Positions 1-6,575 of a DNA stretch of 9,466 nucleotides are shown here, piece after piece. The notes under the pieces are model-generated. The model saw nothing but the letters and a program-made list of their open reading frames with translations. It was not told where the DNA came from and did no database searches. A program made the position numbers and the translations under genes. The stretch spans positions 1-9,466 of the forward strand of contig JAKASH010000075.1 of the NCBI GenBank assembly GCA_021828225.1. The letters run 5' to 3'. The DNA is from Acidobacteriota bacterium. GTDB taxonomy: Bacteria > Acidobacteriota > Terriglobia > UBA7540. The number at the start of each line of letters is the position of its first letter. Positions within the stretch are counted from its first letter, which is position 1.

Positions 1-54
1 GAAAGGCCAAGCGGGGGCGACTGAGAGGATTGCAGATTGCAGCGGCGCGGCCGG

Positions 55-86
55 TTGTGGCGCTGGGGTCCCCAGCGGCACTACAA
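55..86. repeat. Short TTGT...ACAA palindromic intergenic element
   Basis: The outer ends TTGTgGCG and CACTACAA frame an inverted repeat CGCTGGGG/CCCCAGCG separated by one base. It looks like the smallest member of the family of TTGTA...TACAA elements also found at 6195-6286, 7323-7413 and 9287-9342. Function is unknown; a REP-like or MITE-like origin is inference. Confidence 0.5.
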
Positions 87-96
87 AAAGTGGCAT

Positions 97-115
97 GCCG
101 GGCATAAAGCCCGGC
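97..115. other. Hairpin, 7 bp stem
   Basis: GCCGGGC (97-103) pairs with GCCCGGC (109-115) around a 5-base loop ATAAA. It is GC-rich but has no T-run on either side, so it is a weak candidate for intrinsic termination. Confidence 0.5.
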
Positions 116-348
116 GCTGCGACCAACAGGTGCCTGCCGAATAGGTCATCGAATTTTTCAGACACAGCAGGTGCGTGATTCAATACTTCACAAATCGTGG
201 CGACTAAGCTGAAAAAAACCGGTGCTGACAACGGACTGGTTGCCTGATTGACAGGCGGAGAATCACTGCCAAGCTTCGTCTTTGCAAAGCCACAGTTCTG
301 CCAAGTACAAAAATCGGCAAGGCCGGGGAATTGATGGCTCGAAGCGCC

Positions 349-1563
349 TTAGGCGGCCGCTTTCTGAGAAGTGGCCTTCTTGTTGAGAATTTCGAGAGCT
401 TTTTGAAGCTGGAGGTCATTCGGGCCGCCAAACTTTTCGGGAGCGTTTTCTCCCGCCTCGGCGGCGGCTTCACTCTCAGCGCTCTGCATTACGTTTGGAG
501 TTATGCCATTTCCTGGGATGGGTTTCCCATCGGGCGTGTAATACTTCGCCACAGAAAGCAACAAAGCCGAGCCGTCGCCCACAGGAATCAGCTTCTGATA
601 GACACCCACGCCGAAGCTGGGAACGCCGACAACGTCGCCGCGCTTATTGTCGAGGATGGCGCCGGCCACCACTTCCGCCGGACCGGCGGTCGACTGGTTA
701 ATCAGAACAACAACCGGAAGCTTTGTGATTTGATCGGAAGGCTGAGCGACAATGTCCTTTCGGGGATAGCGCTGGCCGTAAAGATAAGTAATCAGGCCCT
801 GGTTAAGAAACAGGTTGGCCGTCTTTTCGCCTTCTTCCTCTTTCCCCCCGGCGCAGTCTCTCAGATCCAGGACAATCTTATCCGCTCCGCCGGCAATCAA
901 CTGTTTGAGCTTGGAGGCGATTTGTCCGGACTTTCCCTGGCCAAAGGTGGAGACACGGATATACGCCGTTTTGCCGTCGATCATTTTGGCAACTAAGGGC
1001 ACATTCTTGAGGATCTCCCGGGTCATGGTCATCGTTTGAGGTTCGCCCTGCGAAGGCTTGATAATGGACAAAGTGATGGAAGACCCCGGCGCGCCGTCCA
1101 GCAACCGGTTGAGCTGGACCACGGAATATTCCCGGATCCGCTCGTGATTGATCTCATCAATCAAATCCCCAGGTTCAATGCCGGCTTTTTGCGCTGGACT
1201 GCCCGGCAGGACTGACACAATCGTTGCAAATCCCATTCTCTTGGAGATAAAGATCCCAATACCGGCCGGACCGGGGTGCGGGTTCTTGAGATACTCCTGA
1301 TACTCTTCAGGGGTGAAATAGGTACTGTAAGGATCGAGCGATTCAAGCAGCCCGCGGATTGCCCCCTTGGTTACCTTCTGCAGGTTCGGCTGGATGACAT
1401 ACTCTTGCTGGATTCTGGAAAGGACTTCGCTGTAGACACCAAGATCGCGGTAGGATTCCTCGTCCTGATCGGTAGTGCTCCTGCCGAGCACCGCCCCGAC
1501 CACCACATAGAAAACCAGCAAAGCAGAAATAGATATTACAAGCAGTCGAACGCGCTTTGTCAT
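349..1563 (-). CDS. S41/PDZ C-terminal-processing protease homologue, catalytic dyad substituted
   Basis: 404 aa from the ATG at 1563, chosen because AAGGAG lies 11 bases upstream; a GTG at 1590 is in frame but lacks a ribosome site. Order: N-terminal membrane segment or signal anchor (about residues 6-27), helical region, PDZ domain (about 96-181), S41 protease core (about 190-357), and an Ala/Glu-rich tail. The core carries family landmarks LDLRDCAGG, the D of the AILDN segment, FGxGxxQ and YYTPDGKPIPGNGITP. Known CtpA/Prc proteases use Ser in S-A-S-E and Lys in F-G-K-G, 25 residues apart (E. coli Prc Ser430 and Lys455). Here the aligned residues, also 25 apart, are Gly294 (TAGPAE) and Val319 (FGVG). 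Classical Ser-Lys chemistry is therefore not expected, although fold and PDZ look intact. It should sit in the periplasm, anchored to the inner membrane. It may be a pseudoprotease or use another residue, for example Ser291. Confidence 0.93.
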   Translation of the reverse strand: MTKRVRLLVISISALLVFYVVVGAVLGRSTTDQDEESYRDLGVYSEVLSRIQQEYVIQPNLQKVTKGAIRGLLESLDPYSTYFTPEEYQEYLKNPHPGPAGIGIFISKRMGFATIVSVLPGSPAQKAGIEPGDLIDEINHERIREYSVVQLNRLLDGAPGSSITLSIIKPSQGEPQTMTMTREILKNVPLVAKMIDGKTAYIRVSTFGQGKSGQIASKLKQLIAGGADKIVLDLRDCAGGKEEEGEKTANLFLNQGLITYLYGQRYPRKDIVAQPSDQITKLPVVVLINQSTAGPAEVVAGAILDNKRGDVVGVPSFGVGVYQKLIPVGDGSALLLSVAKYYTPDGKPIPGNGITPNVMQSAESEAAAEAGENAPEKFGGPNDLQLQKALEILNKKATSQKAAA

Positions 1564-1947
1564 TCGAATGGTTACTCCTTCGGCGGCCACCCCTGCGTGG
1601 GCCCCTAGCTAGTCACTATAGCATACCTCCCGGCCCCGGTGCATGGGCGTCCGGAATTTGGACAACAGCAGGCCACCTCAGCAGCCTGGCCACCGCTCCT
1701 CAGGCCCTCACACCCTTATGCTCCGCATCAATTTTATGAATTGGACGCACGGGCGGGTATTCGGCAAGATGAAGGAGTGCCATCGACCAACAGCAGGAGA
1801 TCATGAAGATGCAAAACATGACTCTTTTCGCCGTTCACGCCGATTTAATCGCAAATTAACTCCGCCGTAATAAAAGCCTCTCACAATGAAGATCTAACCC
1901 ATTCCTGAGTTGGCGCATCGAAGCCAAAGTAAGTAAGGAGGAAGTTT
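1564..1947. other. Divergent intergenic region
   Basis: This gap separates the leftward S41 gene from the rightward HAD gene and should carry both promoters. A minus-strand extended -10 is at 1615-1623. On the plus strand TAATAA at 1868-1873 with TTTAAT at 1844-1849 is only a weak promoter match. Short reading frames inside (for example 1643-1870) have low-complexity, uncharacteristic products and no ribosome site, so I do not call them. Confidence 0.5.
1615..1623 (-). promoter_or_regulatory. Candidate extended -10 promoter of the S41 gene
   Basis: Read on the minus strand this is TGC-TATAGT, a TGn-extended -10 hexamer with five of six consensus bases. It would start transcription about 45 bases before the ATG at 1563. 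The -35 position (TGCACC, 1638-1643) matches poorly, as is common for extended -10 promoters. Confidence 0.4.
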
Positions 1948-2808
1948 ATGCAAAACGCAGCGAACATCCTGAAGCGGTATCTGGTTGCCAGCGATTTCGA
2001 CCAGACGCTCAGTTTTCACGATTCGGGATACGTCCTCAGCGAAATCGTGGGCATCCCCGGCAAAGAGTTTGAACGGAAGACGGCCATCCTGTCGGTGCAG
2101 AACTTCGTCCAGCAGGGCGCTGAACTCTCATACCTGCTGCTCCACGATCCCGACCTGCACTCCCGCGTCCGCAAAGAGCACCTGGTGCGGGCGGGAAAGA
2201 GCATCCGGCTCAAGCGAAACATCCGGCAACTGCGCGACCTTCTGGCCGAAGGCATCGAGGGCTACTCGTTCGATTTCCACGTGCTTTCTGCCGCTCCGCA
2301 GGAAGTGGTGGAATCGGCGCTCGAAGATGTGATTGCGCGGGATCATATCCACGGGACCCAGTTGCGTTACGACCGCTCCGGGCACGTTGAGGGCATTGTG
2401 CGGGTCAACGCCGGCTACGGGAAAGTCACCACACTCGACGACCTGCAAACCCTGCTGCAGATCGGCGCCGACCGGATCGTCTACGTGGGTGACGGCAGTT
2501 CCGACATCCACGTGATGCTGCACGTCAATCAGCGCGAGGGATTTACCATCGCGGTTTCAGAAGCCCGGACCATCACCGAGATCGCCAGAAGAACCGTCCT
2601 CAGCGACGACGCTTTGAGCGTCTTAGTGCCCATTCTGGAAGAGATTGCCGGCTGGAACCGGCCGCACATCCGCAGCTTCTTCGAGGAACAGGGCCTGTTG
2701 ATTCAAGGCTGGGACAAAGTCCAAGCCGACTGGCTCACCTTCCGTCCTTCCGCTAAATCCGACGGCCAAGTTCCCGCAACCGAGGTGTCCCACCCGGCAG
2801 AATACTGA
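1948..2808 (+). CDS. HAD-family (subclass IB-like) phosphatase
   Basis: 286 aa. A strong AAGGAGG lies at 1935-1941, six bases before the ATG. All four HAD motifs are visible: motif I DFDQT with nucleophile Asp16 and acid/base Asp18, motif II Ser114 in LSAAP, motif III Lys159 in GYGK, and motif IV GDGSSD with Asp182 and Asp186. The long insertion between motifs I and II is typical of a C1-capped phosphoserine phosphatase or MtnX-like enzyme. It should hydrolyse a small phosphomonoester in the cytoplasm with Mg2+; the substrate cannot be read from the sequence. Residues from about 225 form a C-terminal extension beyond the usual HAD core ([17 protein letters not shown] and onward) of unknown role. 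It appears monocistronic and converges on the next gene 61 bases away. Confidence 0.9.
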   Translation: MQNAANILKRYLVASDFDQTLSFHDSGYVLSEIVGIPGKEFERKTAILSVQNFVQQGAELSYLLLHDPDLHSRVRKEHLVRAGKSIRLKRNIRQLRDLLAEGIEGYSFDFHVLSAAPQEVVESALEDVIARDHIHGTQLRYDRSGHVEGIVRVNAGYGKVTTLDDLQTLLQIGADRIVYVGDGSSDIHVMLHVNQREGFTIAVSEARTITEIARRTVLSDDALSVLVPILEEIAGWNRPHIRSFFEEQGLLIQGWDKVQADWLTFRPSAKSDGQVPATEVSHPAEY

Positions 2809-2869
2809 TCGCCTCGCTGAGGAACCAGGGCAGCGCGTGGTAGCACCCCTTGAGGATTCGCAGCCAGAC

Positions 2870-3232
2870 CTACTTGGGCTTCGCCACGGGAATTTCGCCT
2901 TGCACGGGGACCACACCGGATTTTGGCGGAGCAAACCACCACAGCCGGCCATCGCTGTTGTAAAACTGCAGAACGGGCTTTCCGTCAAGGACGCCCATCC
3001 GGCCCAGAATCTGGCCGTGCGAGCTCATGAGAACAAACTCATGCGCCACAACCGTACCTGAAACAGGCTTCTGCGTACTGCGCTGCGCGTAAGAGTTAAA
3101 TCCCGTCAACAGCGCGGTAGCCACTAGAAAGACAAACAACAGCAGGCCGGCCATCTTCCAGCGCCGGTTTGCCTTTTCGAGCGCACTGATGCGCGACGAC
3201 AGCCGCGCGATATCAAGGTTTGGATCTACCAT
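2870..3232 (-). CDS. Small coiled-coil, single-TM protein of unknown function
   Basis: 120 aa from the ATG at 3232, preceded by GGAGGT at the right distance; an in-frame upstream extension to 3292 lacks a ribosome site. Layout: short N-terminal amphipathic or coiled-coil helix (LDIARLSSRISALEKAN, about residues 6-22), one membrane helix (about 27-45), then a C-terminal domain expected outside the cytoplasm. That domain has a beta-repeat look, EFVLMSSHGQILGRMGV followed by PVLQFYNSDGRLWWF. The pattern of strand, D/S-x-x-G turn, strand is one I associate with uncharacterised bacterial membrane proteins, but I cannot assign a function. Trp98 and Trp99 and a Pro-rich tail end the protein. Confidence 0.8.
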   Translation of the reverse strand: MVDPNLDIARLSSRISALEKANRRWKMAGLLLFVFLVATALLTGFNSYAQRSTQKPVSGTVVAHEFVLMSSHGQILGRMGVLDGKPVLQFYNSDGRLWWFAPPKSGVVPVQGEIPVAKPK

Positions 3233-3499
3233 GGAGATACCTCCGTTCTGTATTCCTTCAGACAATCGATGCGGCGAGCCGGAACTCCCCATTCTCCCCC
3301 GGAGTTTCCAGCTTCAGCTTGTTACCCACTCAGAATCTTATGCCAGCCAATCATCCCTTTCAACCTTGGATCGCAAAGGCGGGAACTGGCCGATATCCCG
3401 GTTCTTATGCGTTGGATGCAGGCTTTCGCCGCGCGTTGCCACGCCGCACAACCCTCCGCGGCTGGCCACCCTGGCTTTCTCCAATATGAGTTCAGGCTT

Positions 3500-3508
3500 T
3501 GATACAAT
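3500..3508 (+). promoter_or_regulatory. Candidate extended -10 promoter before small ORF
   Basis: TGA-TACAAT is a TGn-extended -10 with five of six consensus bases. It ends 11 bases before an ATG at 3520, giving a predicted 5' leader of only a few bases. No good -35 is visible. The same layout occurs 214 bases downstream before the MFS gene. Confidence 0.4.
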
Positions 3509-3519
3509 CCACATCAGAG

Positions 3520-3633
3520 ATGCCTGTCCAAGGGGAAGCCAAAATCCGCCGGTCCCACCGTTTTTTCCAGCGCGAAAAGCGTTTGAAGCTTGTTATCTTC
3601 TTTGTCACCTCCATTGCCAAGTGCGGACCGTGA
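3520..3633 (+). CDS. Possible 37-aa basic/hydrophobic small protein
   Basis: An ATG at 3520 opens 37 codons ending in TGA at 3631-3633. The product begins MPVQGEAKIRRSHRFFQREK, continues with a basic segment and then a hydrophobic stretch, LKLVIFFVTSIA, near the C-terminus. No Shine-Dalgarno is present, but an extended -10 ends 11 bases upstream, and a 9 bp hairpin starts three bases after the stop. That promoter-ORF-hairpin order is why I list it. It could be a short membrane-active peptide, the remnant of the N-terminus of a lost membrane protein, or chance. Confidence 0.28.
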   Translation: MPVQGEAKIRRSHRFFQREKRLKLVIFFVTSIAKCGP

Positions 3634-3636
3634 AAG

Positions 3637-3657
3637 GGCACGACTTCCAGTCGTGCC
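3637..3657. terminator. Hairpin, 9 bp stem, possible terminator or dispersed repeat
   Basis: GGCACGACT (3637-3645) pairs perfectly with AGTCGTGCC (3649-3657) around loop TCC. It directly follows the stop of the 37-codon ORF. There is no T-run after the stem on either strand, so intrinsic termination is uncertain; it may instead be a copy of a genome-wide palindromic repeat. Confidence 0.4.
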
Positions 3658-3713
3658 GAAAGGCCCAGCCCACAACCCCTTTTCTCCTGCAGCCAGCCGA
3701 ACCATCCCGCTCA

Positions 3714-3722
3714 TGCTACAAT
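3714..3722 (+). promoter_or_regulatory. Candidate extended -10 promoter of MFS gene, near-leaderless
   Basis: TGC-TACAAT ends 10 bases before the ATG at 3733. With usual spacing the transcript would begin about three bases before the start codon. This fits the absence of any Shine-Dalgarno before the MFS gene. The -35 region is not conserved. Confidence 0.45.
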
Positions 3723-3732
3723 CCGGCCATCC

Positions 3733-5040
3733 ATGAATGGAGAGCCATCACCCGTTCCTGTCACCGAGCCCTCGGGCGCGCCGCCGTCCGCCATGCACCT
3801 TCGCTACTTGTCGCTGCTGCGCTCCAACGGCAATTTCCGCCGGCTGTGGCTGGCGCAACTGATCAGCGAGCTGGGCGACTGGTTTTACAGCCTGGCGATT
3901 TACGACCTGCTGCTGGCCAGGACCCATCGTGGCGCGGCGGTCGGCTGGGCCATTATCATCGAGACGCTTCCGTGGTTCCTGATGACGCCGCTTGCCGGGT
4001 ACGTCACAGACCGCTTTCCGCGCCGCAGGTTGATGATTGGCGCCGACATCTTTCGCGGATTCATTGTCCTGGGCATGCTCCTGACGCTCGTCTCGACGGA
4101 CGTCCGGCTGATCTACCTGCTGCTCGGAGCCGAAGTCATTTTTGCCTCGCTGTTTGAACCGGCCCGCAGCGCAATCCTTCCCAACGTTGTCTCTAAGGAT
4201 GAGCTCCTTCCCGCCAATGCGCTGTCGTCGGCCACATGGTCCGTGGCGCTGGCGGTGGGAGCGGCGCTGGGCGGAGCGGTCACGGCGCTGCTCGGCCGCA
4301 ACGTCGCGTTTGTCACCGACTCGGTTTCGTTCTTTGCCTCGGCATTGCTGATCCTGCGCATCCATGTCCAGGAACCTCACGTCGCACCCATGCGCAAAGT
4401 CGCGCAAAGCATATCGGAAGCCGCCGCCAGCGTGCGCGAGGGGCTGGCCTATCTTTGGACCAACGGCAAAGTGCTGACGCTGGTTCTGGCCAAAACGGGC
4501 ATGGGATTTCTGGGCGGCTCGATGCTGCTGCTGGTAATTTTCGGCGAGCGCATCTTCCCCATCGAAGGCCATGGCGCCCTGGCGGTCGGCCTGCTCTATG
4601 CGGCTCACGGCGTGGGGTCCGGAATCGGACCGCTGCTCGGCGACCGGCTGTCCGGCGGATTCCAGGACAAAATGTGGAAAAGCATCGGGATCAGCTTCTT
4701 TGTCACGGCCGCAGCCTTCATCGCCTTCAGTTGCTCGCCTACGCTGCTGCCTGCGCTGCTCTTCCTGATGATCGTGTACATGGGCTCCAGCAACATCTGG
4801 GTGATGTCCACTTCGCTGCTTCAGATCAACACCTCCGACCACGTTCGGGGCCGCGTCTTCTCGGTTGATTTCGGCATGTTCATGCTGATGATCGCCGTCT
4901 CCAATTACCTGATGGGACTGGGCCTCGACACCTGGGGATTCTCGGCGCGGCAGCTTGCGGCCGGCCTCGGATTCGTTATGATTGTTCCAGGGATACTTTG
5001 GATGGTGGCGCTCCGGCTCTGGAGAAGCGACGCCGCCTGA
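3733..5040 (+). CDS. MFS transporter (MFS_3/EntS-like exporter)
   Basis: 435 aa, the usual size for a 12-helix major facilitator. A soluble N-terminus of about 30 residues precedes NFRRLWLAQLISELGDW, the typical first helix of the MFS_3/EntS-like group. Motif A is clear in the loop after helix 2: GYVTDRFPRRR (residues 89-99). FEPARSAILPNVVSKDELLPAN (split here at 141-162) is the conserved segment near helix 5 of this group. Hydrophobic helices continue to about 428, and RGRVFSVDFG (about 372-381) matches the C-half helix 10 loop. It should sit in the inner membrane and export small molecules using the proton gradient; substrate unknown (EntS-like relatives export siderophores or drugs). The start lacks a Shine-Dalgarno; an internal ATG at 3790 is an alternative. 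The next gene begins 36 bases downstream, probably in the same operon. Confidence 0.9.
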   Translation: MNGEPSPVPVTEPSGAPPSAMHLRYLSLLRSNGNFRRLWLAQLISELGDWFYSLAIYDLLLARTHRGAAVGWAIIIETLPWFLMTPLAGYVTDRFPRRRLMIGADIFRGFIVLGMLLTLVSTDVRLIYLLLGAEVIFASLFEPARSAILPNVVSKDELLPANALSSATWSVALAVGAALGGAVTALLGRNVAFVTDSVSFFASALLILRIHVQEPHVAPMRKVAQSISEAAASVREGLAYLWTNGKVLTLVLAKTGMGFLGGSMLLLVIFGERIFPIEGHGALAVGLLYAAHGVGSGIGPLLGDRLSGGFQDKMWKSIGISFFVTAAAFIAFSCSPTLLPALLFLMIVYMGSSNIWVMSTSLLQINTSDHVRGRVFSVDFGMFMLMIAVSNYLMGLGLDTWGFSARQLAAGLGFVMIVPGILWMVALRLWRSDAA

Positions 5041-5076
5041 GCCCATGCAGGCTCGCGACCCGGCGGAGGAAGTAGC

Positions 5077-5547
5077 TTGAACGATCATCGCTTTGCTGCC
5101 GACCGCATGATCGGACGCCTGGCCCGGATGCTGCGGCTTCTGGGATACGACACGCTCTACCGGCCCGAGCTCGATCCTGCTGGCCTCGCTGAAGTCGCCC
5201 GGCGCGACGGCCGCATCATTCTGACGCGAGGAGAAACCCGCCTGCGATTTGCCGGCGCCGTTAATGTGTTCAGCGTCGAGAGCGAATACCCTCCGGAACA
5301 GTTGCGCGAAGTGGTGAGAGAGTTCTCGCTCGATCCGAAGTCGGGCCTGTGGACCCGCTGCACGGTTTGCAACGGTTCCATCACCCGCGTGCCGAAGGAA
5401 GAGGTGGAACCGCTGGTCAAGCCCAAAGTGTACGAACTCTACTCGGAGTTTTTCCGCTGTTCCGGCTGCGGGCGCGTCTACTGGCACGGCTCGCACGTGG
5501 AGCGGATTCTTAAAAACCTGTCGGCCGTTCTGGGCCAGGAAATTTAG
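5077..5547 (+). CDS. Mut7-C (PIN-like) RNase-domain protein with zinc ribbon
   Basis: 156 aa from a TTG start at 5077, supported by GGAGGA at 5065-5070 six bases upstream; no ATG fits better. The N-terminal half matches the Mut7-C/DUF82 family: DRMIGRLARMLRLLGYDT (residues 9-26) with acidic Asp9 and Asp25, then GRIILTRG. Most relatives have Asp after LTR (LTRD), which in PIN-like nucleases helps bind the metal; here it is Gly52, followed by Glu53. The C-terminal half is a zinc ribbon, with Cys95-x2-Cys98 and Cys128-x2-Cys131, and ends with the family signature GRVYWHGSH. Family members are predicted ribonucleases; activity has not been settled for most. It is a stand-alone version, without the ubiquitin-like domain often fused at the N-terminus. 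It probably shares a transcript with the MFS gene. Confidence 0.88.
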   Translation: MNDHRFAADRMIGRLARMLRLLGYDTLYRPELDPAGLAEVARRDGRIILTRGETRLRFAGAVNVFSVESEYPPEQLREVVREFSLDPKSGLWTRCTVCNGSITRVPKEEVEPLVKPKVYELYSEFFRCSGCGRVYWHGSHVERILKNLSAVLGQEI

Positions 5548-5570
5548 CCGGGCGTTCATGCGTTTGTGCA

Positions 5571-5601
5571 GAGGCCAGCGGCATGCCGCTCCATAGGCCT
5601 C
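5571..5601. terminator. Compound hairpin after Mut7-C gene
   Basis: GAGGCC (5571-5576) pairs with GGCCTC (5596-5601), and enclosed between them is a perfect palindrome AGCGGCATGCCGCT (5577-5590). It starts 23 bases after the Mut7-C stop codon, fitting the 3' end of the MFS/Mut7-C operon. There is no clear T-run, so Rho-independent termination is not certain. Confidence 0.4.
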
Positions 5602-5643
5602 TCAATGTAGCCCAGTGAACGGGACGTCAAGAGAAGCGGTGAT

Positions 5644-5846
5644 TTTTCCGGTTTGTTTCCGGTTCGTTTTTTGGCAGGTGTTTGTTTTCAACAACTTGGC
5701 CCGCTTCGTTTTCCGGTTTGTTTCCGGTTCGTTTTTTTAGCACTTTCTTTGTTTTCAACAACTTCGGTAGGTTTGTTTCCGCTTCGTTTCCGGTTTGTTT
5801 TTTCGACTCAACGTTTGTTTTCAACAACTTCCCCGGTTCGTTTTTT
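5644..5846. repeat. T-rich tandem array, three units of about 66 bp with 11 bp inner period
   Basis: A 17 bp sequence TTTGTTTTCAACAACTT occurs exactly three times, at 5681-5697, 5748-5764 and 5814-5830 (starts 67 and 66 bases apart). A 29 bp T-rich sequence at 5644-5672 recurs exactly at 5709-5737, and a diverged copy is at 5770-5799. Within the units a short module of the form GGTTyGTTTCC repeats about every 11 bp (for example at 5770, 5781 and 5792), close to one helical turn. Each 17-mer contains an inverted repeat TTGTT/AACAA. One strand is nearly all T and C or G, sharply unlike the surrounding GC-rich DNA. Because the 67-base step shifts reading frame, the conservation is at DNA or RNA level, not protein level. 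Possible roles are a curved DNA site, an A-rich or T-rich transcript, or a neutral satellite. Confidence 0.9.
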
Positions 5847-5867
5847 AAAAAAAGAATTCTTTTTTTA
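5846..5867. repeat. Perfect A/T palindrome at end of array
   Basis: Seven A, then GAATTC, then seven T, flanked by one more matching T/A pair, gives a 22 bp perfect palindrome. It could act as a weak bidirectional terminator because T-runs follow on each strand, but the stem is almost entirely A-T. Confidence 0.6.
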
Positions 5868-5976
5868 TTTTTTGCGCTGTTTGGAGGCATTTGGGCAGGT
5901 TTTTCTCATTGGATGTCAATGAATCAGGCAGGTTCTGGACCAGGTTTGCGGCAAATCCCATCATTATCCACCCTTC

Positions 5977-6007
5977 GCCTCCCGGCGGCCTCGCACCGCG
6001 GGGAGGC
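5977..6007. other. GC-rich hairpin
   Basis: GCCTCCC (5977-5983) pairs with GGGAGGC (6001-6007), then a G/G mismatch, then GCGG (5985-5988) with CCGC (5996-5999), around a 7-base loop. There is no T-run. It is in the middle of the gene-free block, so it may be part of a dispersed palindromic element. Confidence 0.5.
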
Positions 6008-6177
6008 AATGAAACAAGGCTACCATACTAGGCCATGGCTGTCAAGACAATTCTGCGCCACCGGATGTAGCGGCTTCAGCCCAGGACTTCGTAGATGTGC
6101 CAAGCGCTGTGACGTGCCCCCTCACCCGCCCCGGCAAGTCGGGGCACCATTATCCCCTCGGAGATGGCTGCAAGACG

Positions 6178-6286
6178 AAATTCCCTGAGCGGAGTTGTAC
6201 CGCAACGTTCGCCGTTCAACGTTGCGGCTTTTGCCTCCAAATTCAGCGAAAAGCCGCAGGGCCGGAGTACGGGCCCTGCGCTACAA
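6178..6286. repeat. Two-stem intergenic repeat, copy 1
   Basis: It starts with AAATTCCC and contains a core bounded by TTGTA (6195-6199) and TACAA (6282-6286). Stem 1 pairs CCGCAACGTT (6200-6209) with AACGTTGCGG (6218-6227). Stem 2 pairs GCAGGGCC (6256-6263) with GGCCCTGC (6272-6279). Copy 2 at 7307-7413 lies in the same orientation and is exactly identical over the first 17 core bases, over 18 bases at 6250-6267 and over the last 14 bases. Stem sequences are conserved better than loops. Confidence 0.88.
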
Positions 6287-6456
6287 CTTCGGGGAAGGCA
6301 CCGACCGCACAGGTTGCAAATGCCGCGGGGCGTGAGCTGCGCGCGCGGAGATTCTGGAATCAAGGGCGGAGTGGCGGCATCCAACAAGGCGGGGTTTCGT
6401 TTGACCGTTCGCCCAGTAATCCTTCCGAGGCGAGGGAGACTGCGGTGATGCCGGTC

Positions 6457-6494
6457 TTGAATTGCTGACGCGGCGGGCGGACAATTTACATTAT
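6457..6494 (+). promoter_or_regulatory. Weak promoter candidate for the oxidoreductase gene
   Basis: TTGAAT (6457-6462) lies 17 bases before GACAAT (6480-6485), each four of six to consensus. An overlapping alternative -10 is TACATT at 6487-6492. Either would give a leader of roughly 80 bases before the ATG at 6576. Confidence 0.25.
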
Positions 6495-6575
6495 CGGCAG
6501 ATGGTACTTGGCCAAATGCGCGGCGCGCCCGACTACTTTCGAGGCTGTGGCCGCGGTCCATGCAAAGGAGGAGAG

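Larger units (their letters stand above)
1..348. other. Non-coding region with two hairpins
   Basis: I see no convincing gene in this stretch. It holds a short TTGT...ACAA element at 55-86, whose core is an 8 bp inverted repeat (61-68 with 70-77), and a second 7 bp stem at 97-115. A 10 bp palindrome CTTTGCAAAG is near 287. The stretch lies downstream of the S41 gene on the minus strand, so the hairpins could serve as its 3' end structures, although neither is followed by a T-run. A 15 bp stretch at 24-38 recurs at 9257-9271. Confidence 0.6.
3233..3732. other. Intergenic region between small membrane protein and MFS gene
   Basis: About 500 bases with no well-supported long gene. It contains two near-identical extended -10 sequences (3500-3508 and 3714-3722), a 37-codon ORF at 3520-3633 and a 9 bp hairpin at 3637-3657. 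The plus-strand reading frame crossing 3189-4157 is an out-of-frame shadow of the MFS gene. Confidence 0.5.
5548..6575. other. Gene-free 1 kb block rich in repeats and hairpins
   Basis: No convincing gene lies between the Mut7-C gene and the oxidoreductase gene. From left to right it holds a compound hairpin (5571-5601), a T-rich tandem array (5644-5846) ending in an A/T palindrome (5846-5867), a strong GC hairpin (5977-6007), a 6 bp hairpin (6128-6145), repeat copy 1 (6178-6286), and about 290 bases of GC-rich DNA with a weak promoter candidate (6457-6494). The 161-codon minus-strand frame at 6076-6561 runs through the repeat and looks non-coding. Confidence 0.6.

Noticed and set aside
3325..3355. 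Possible sigma-54 promoter upstream of the small membrane protein (minus strand TGGCATAAGATT)
   Set aside because: The -24 like TGGC is present but the invariant GC at -12 is missing.
3189..4157. 322-codon plus-strand frame crossing into the MFS gene
   Set aside because: It overlaps the MFS gene in another frame and the start region of the minus-strand membrane protein, and has low-complexity Arg/Pro/Ala content and no ribosome site.
3748..5559. 603-codon minus-strand open frame opposite the MFS and Mut7-C genes
   Set aside because: It is antisense to two genes with clear family motifs; the product is rich in Gln, Arg, Asp and His without recognisable domains, as expected from a GC-biased antisense frame.
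5644..5846. CRISPR array
   Set aside because: The 17-mers are too short and the intervals are themselves repeats of each other, not unique spacers; no cas gene is present.
5627..5890. 87-codon Lys/Asn/Glu-rich minus-strand frame with apparent protein repeats (KLLKTN, KNEP)
   Set aside because: The repeats are DNA-level: the 67-base step puts one copy in another frame (QVVENK in place of KLLKTN), and no ribosome site supports it. The opposite strand is open too.
6076..6561. 161-codon minus-strand frame with a C-x2-C-x2-C motif
   Set aside because: It spans the two-stem repeat and lacks a ribosome site or recognisable domain; the cysteine cluster looks accidental.
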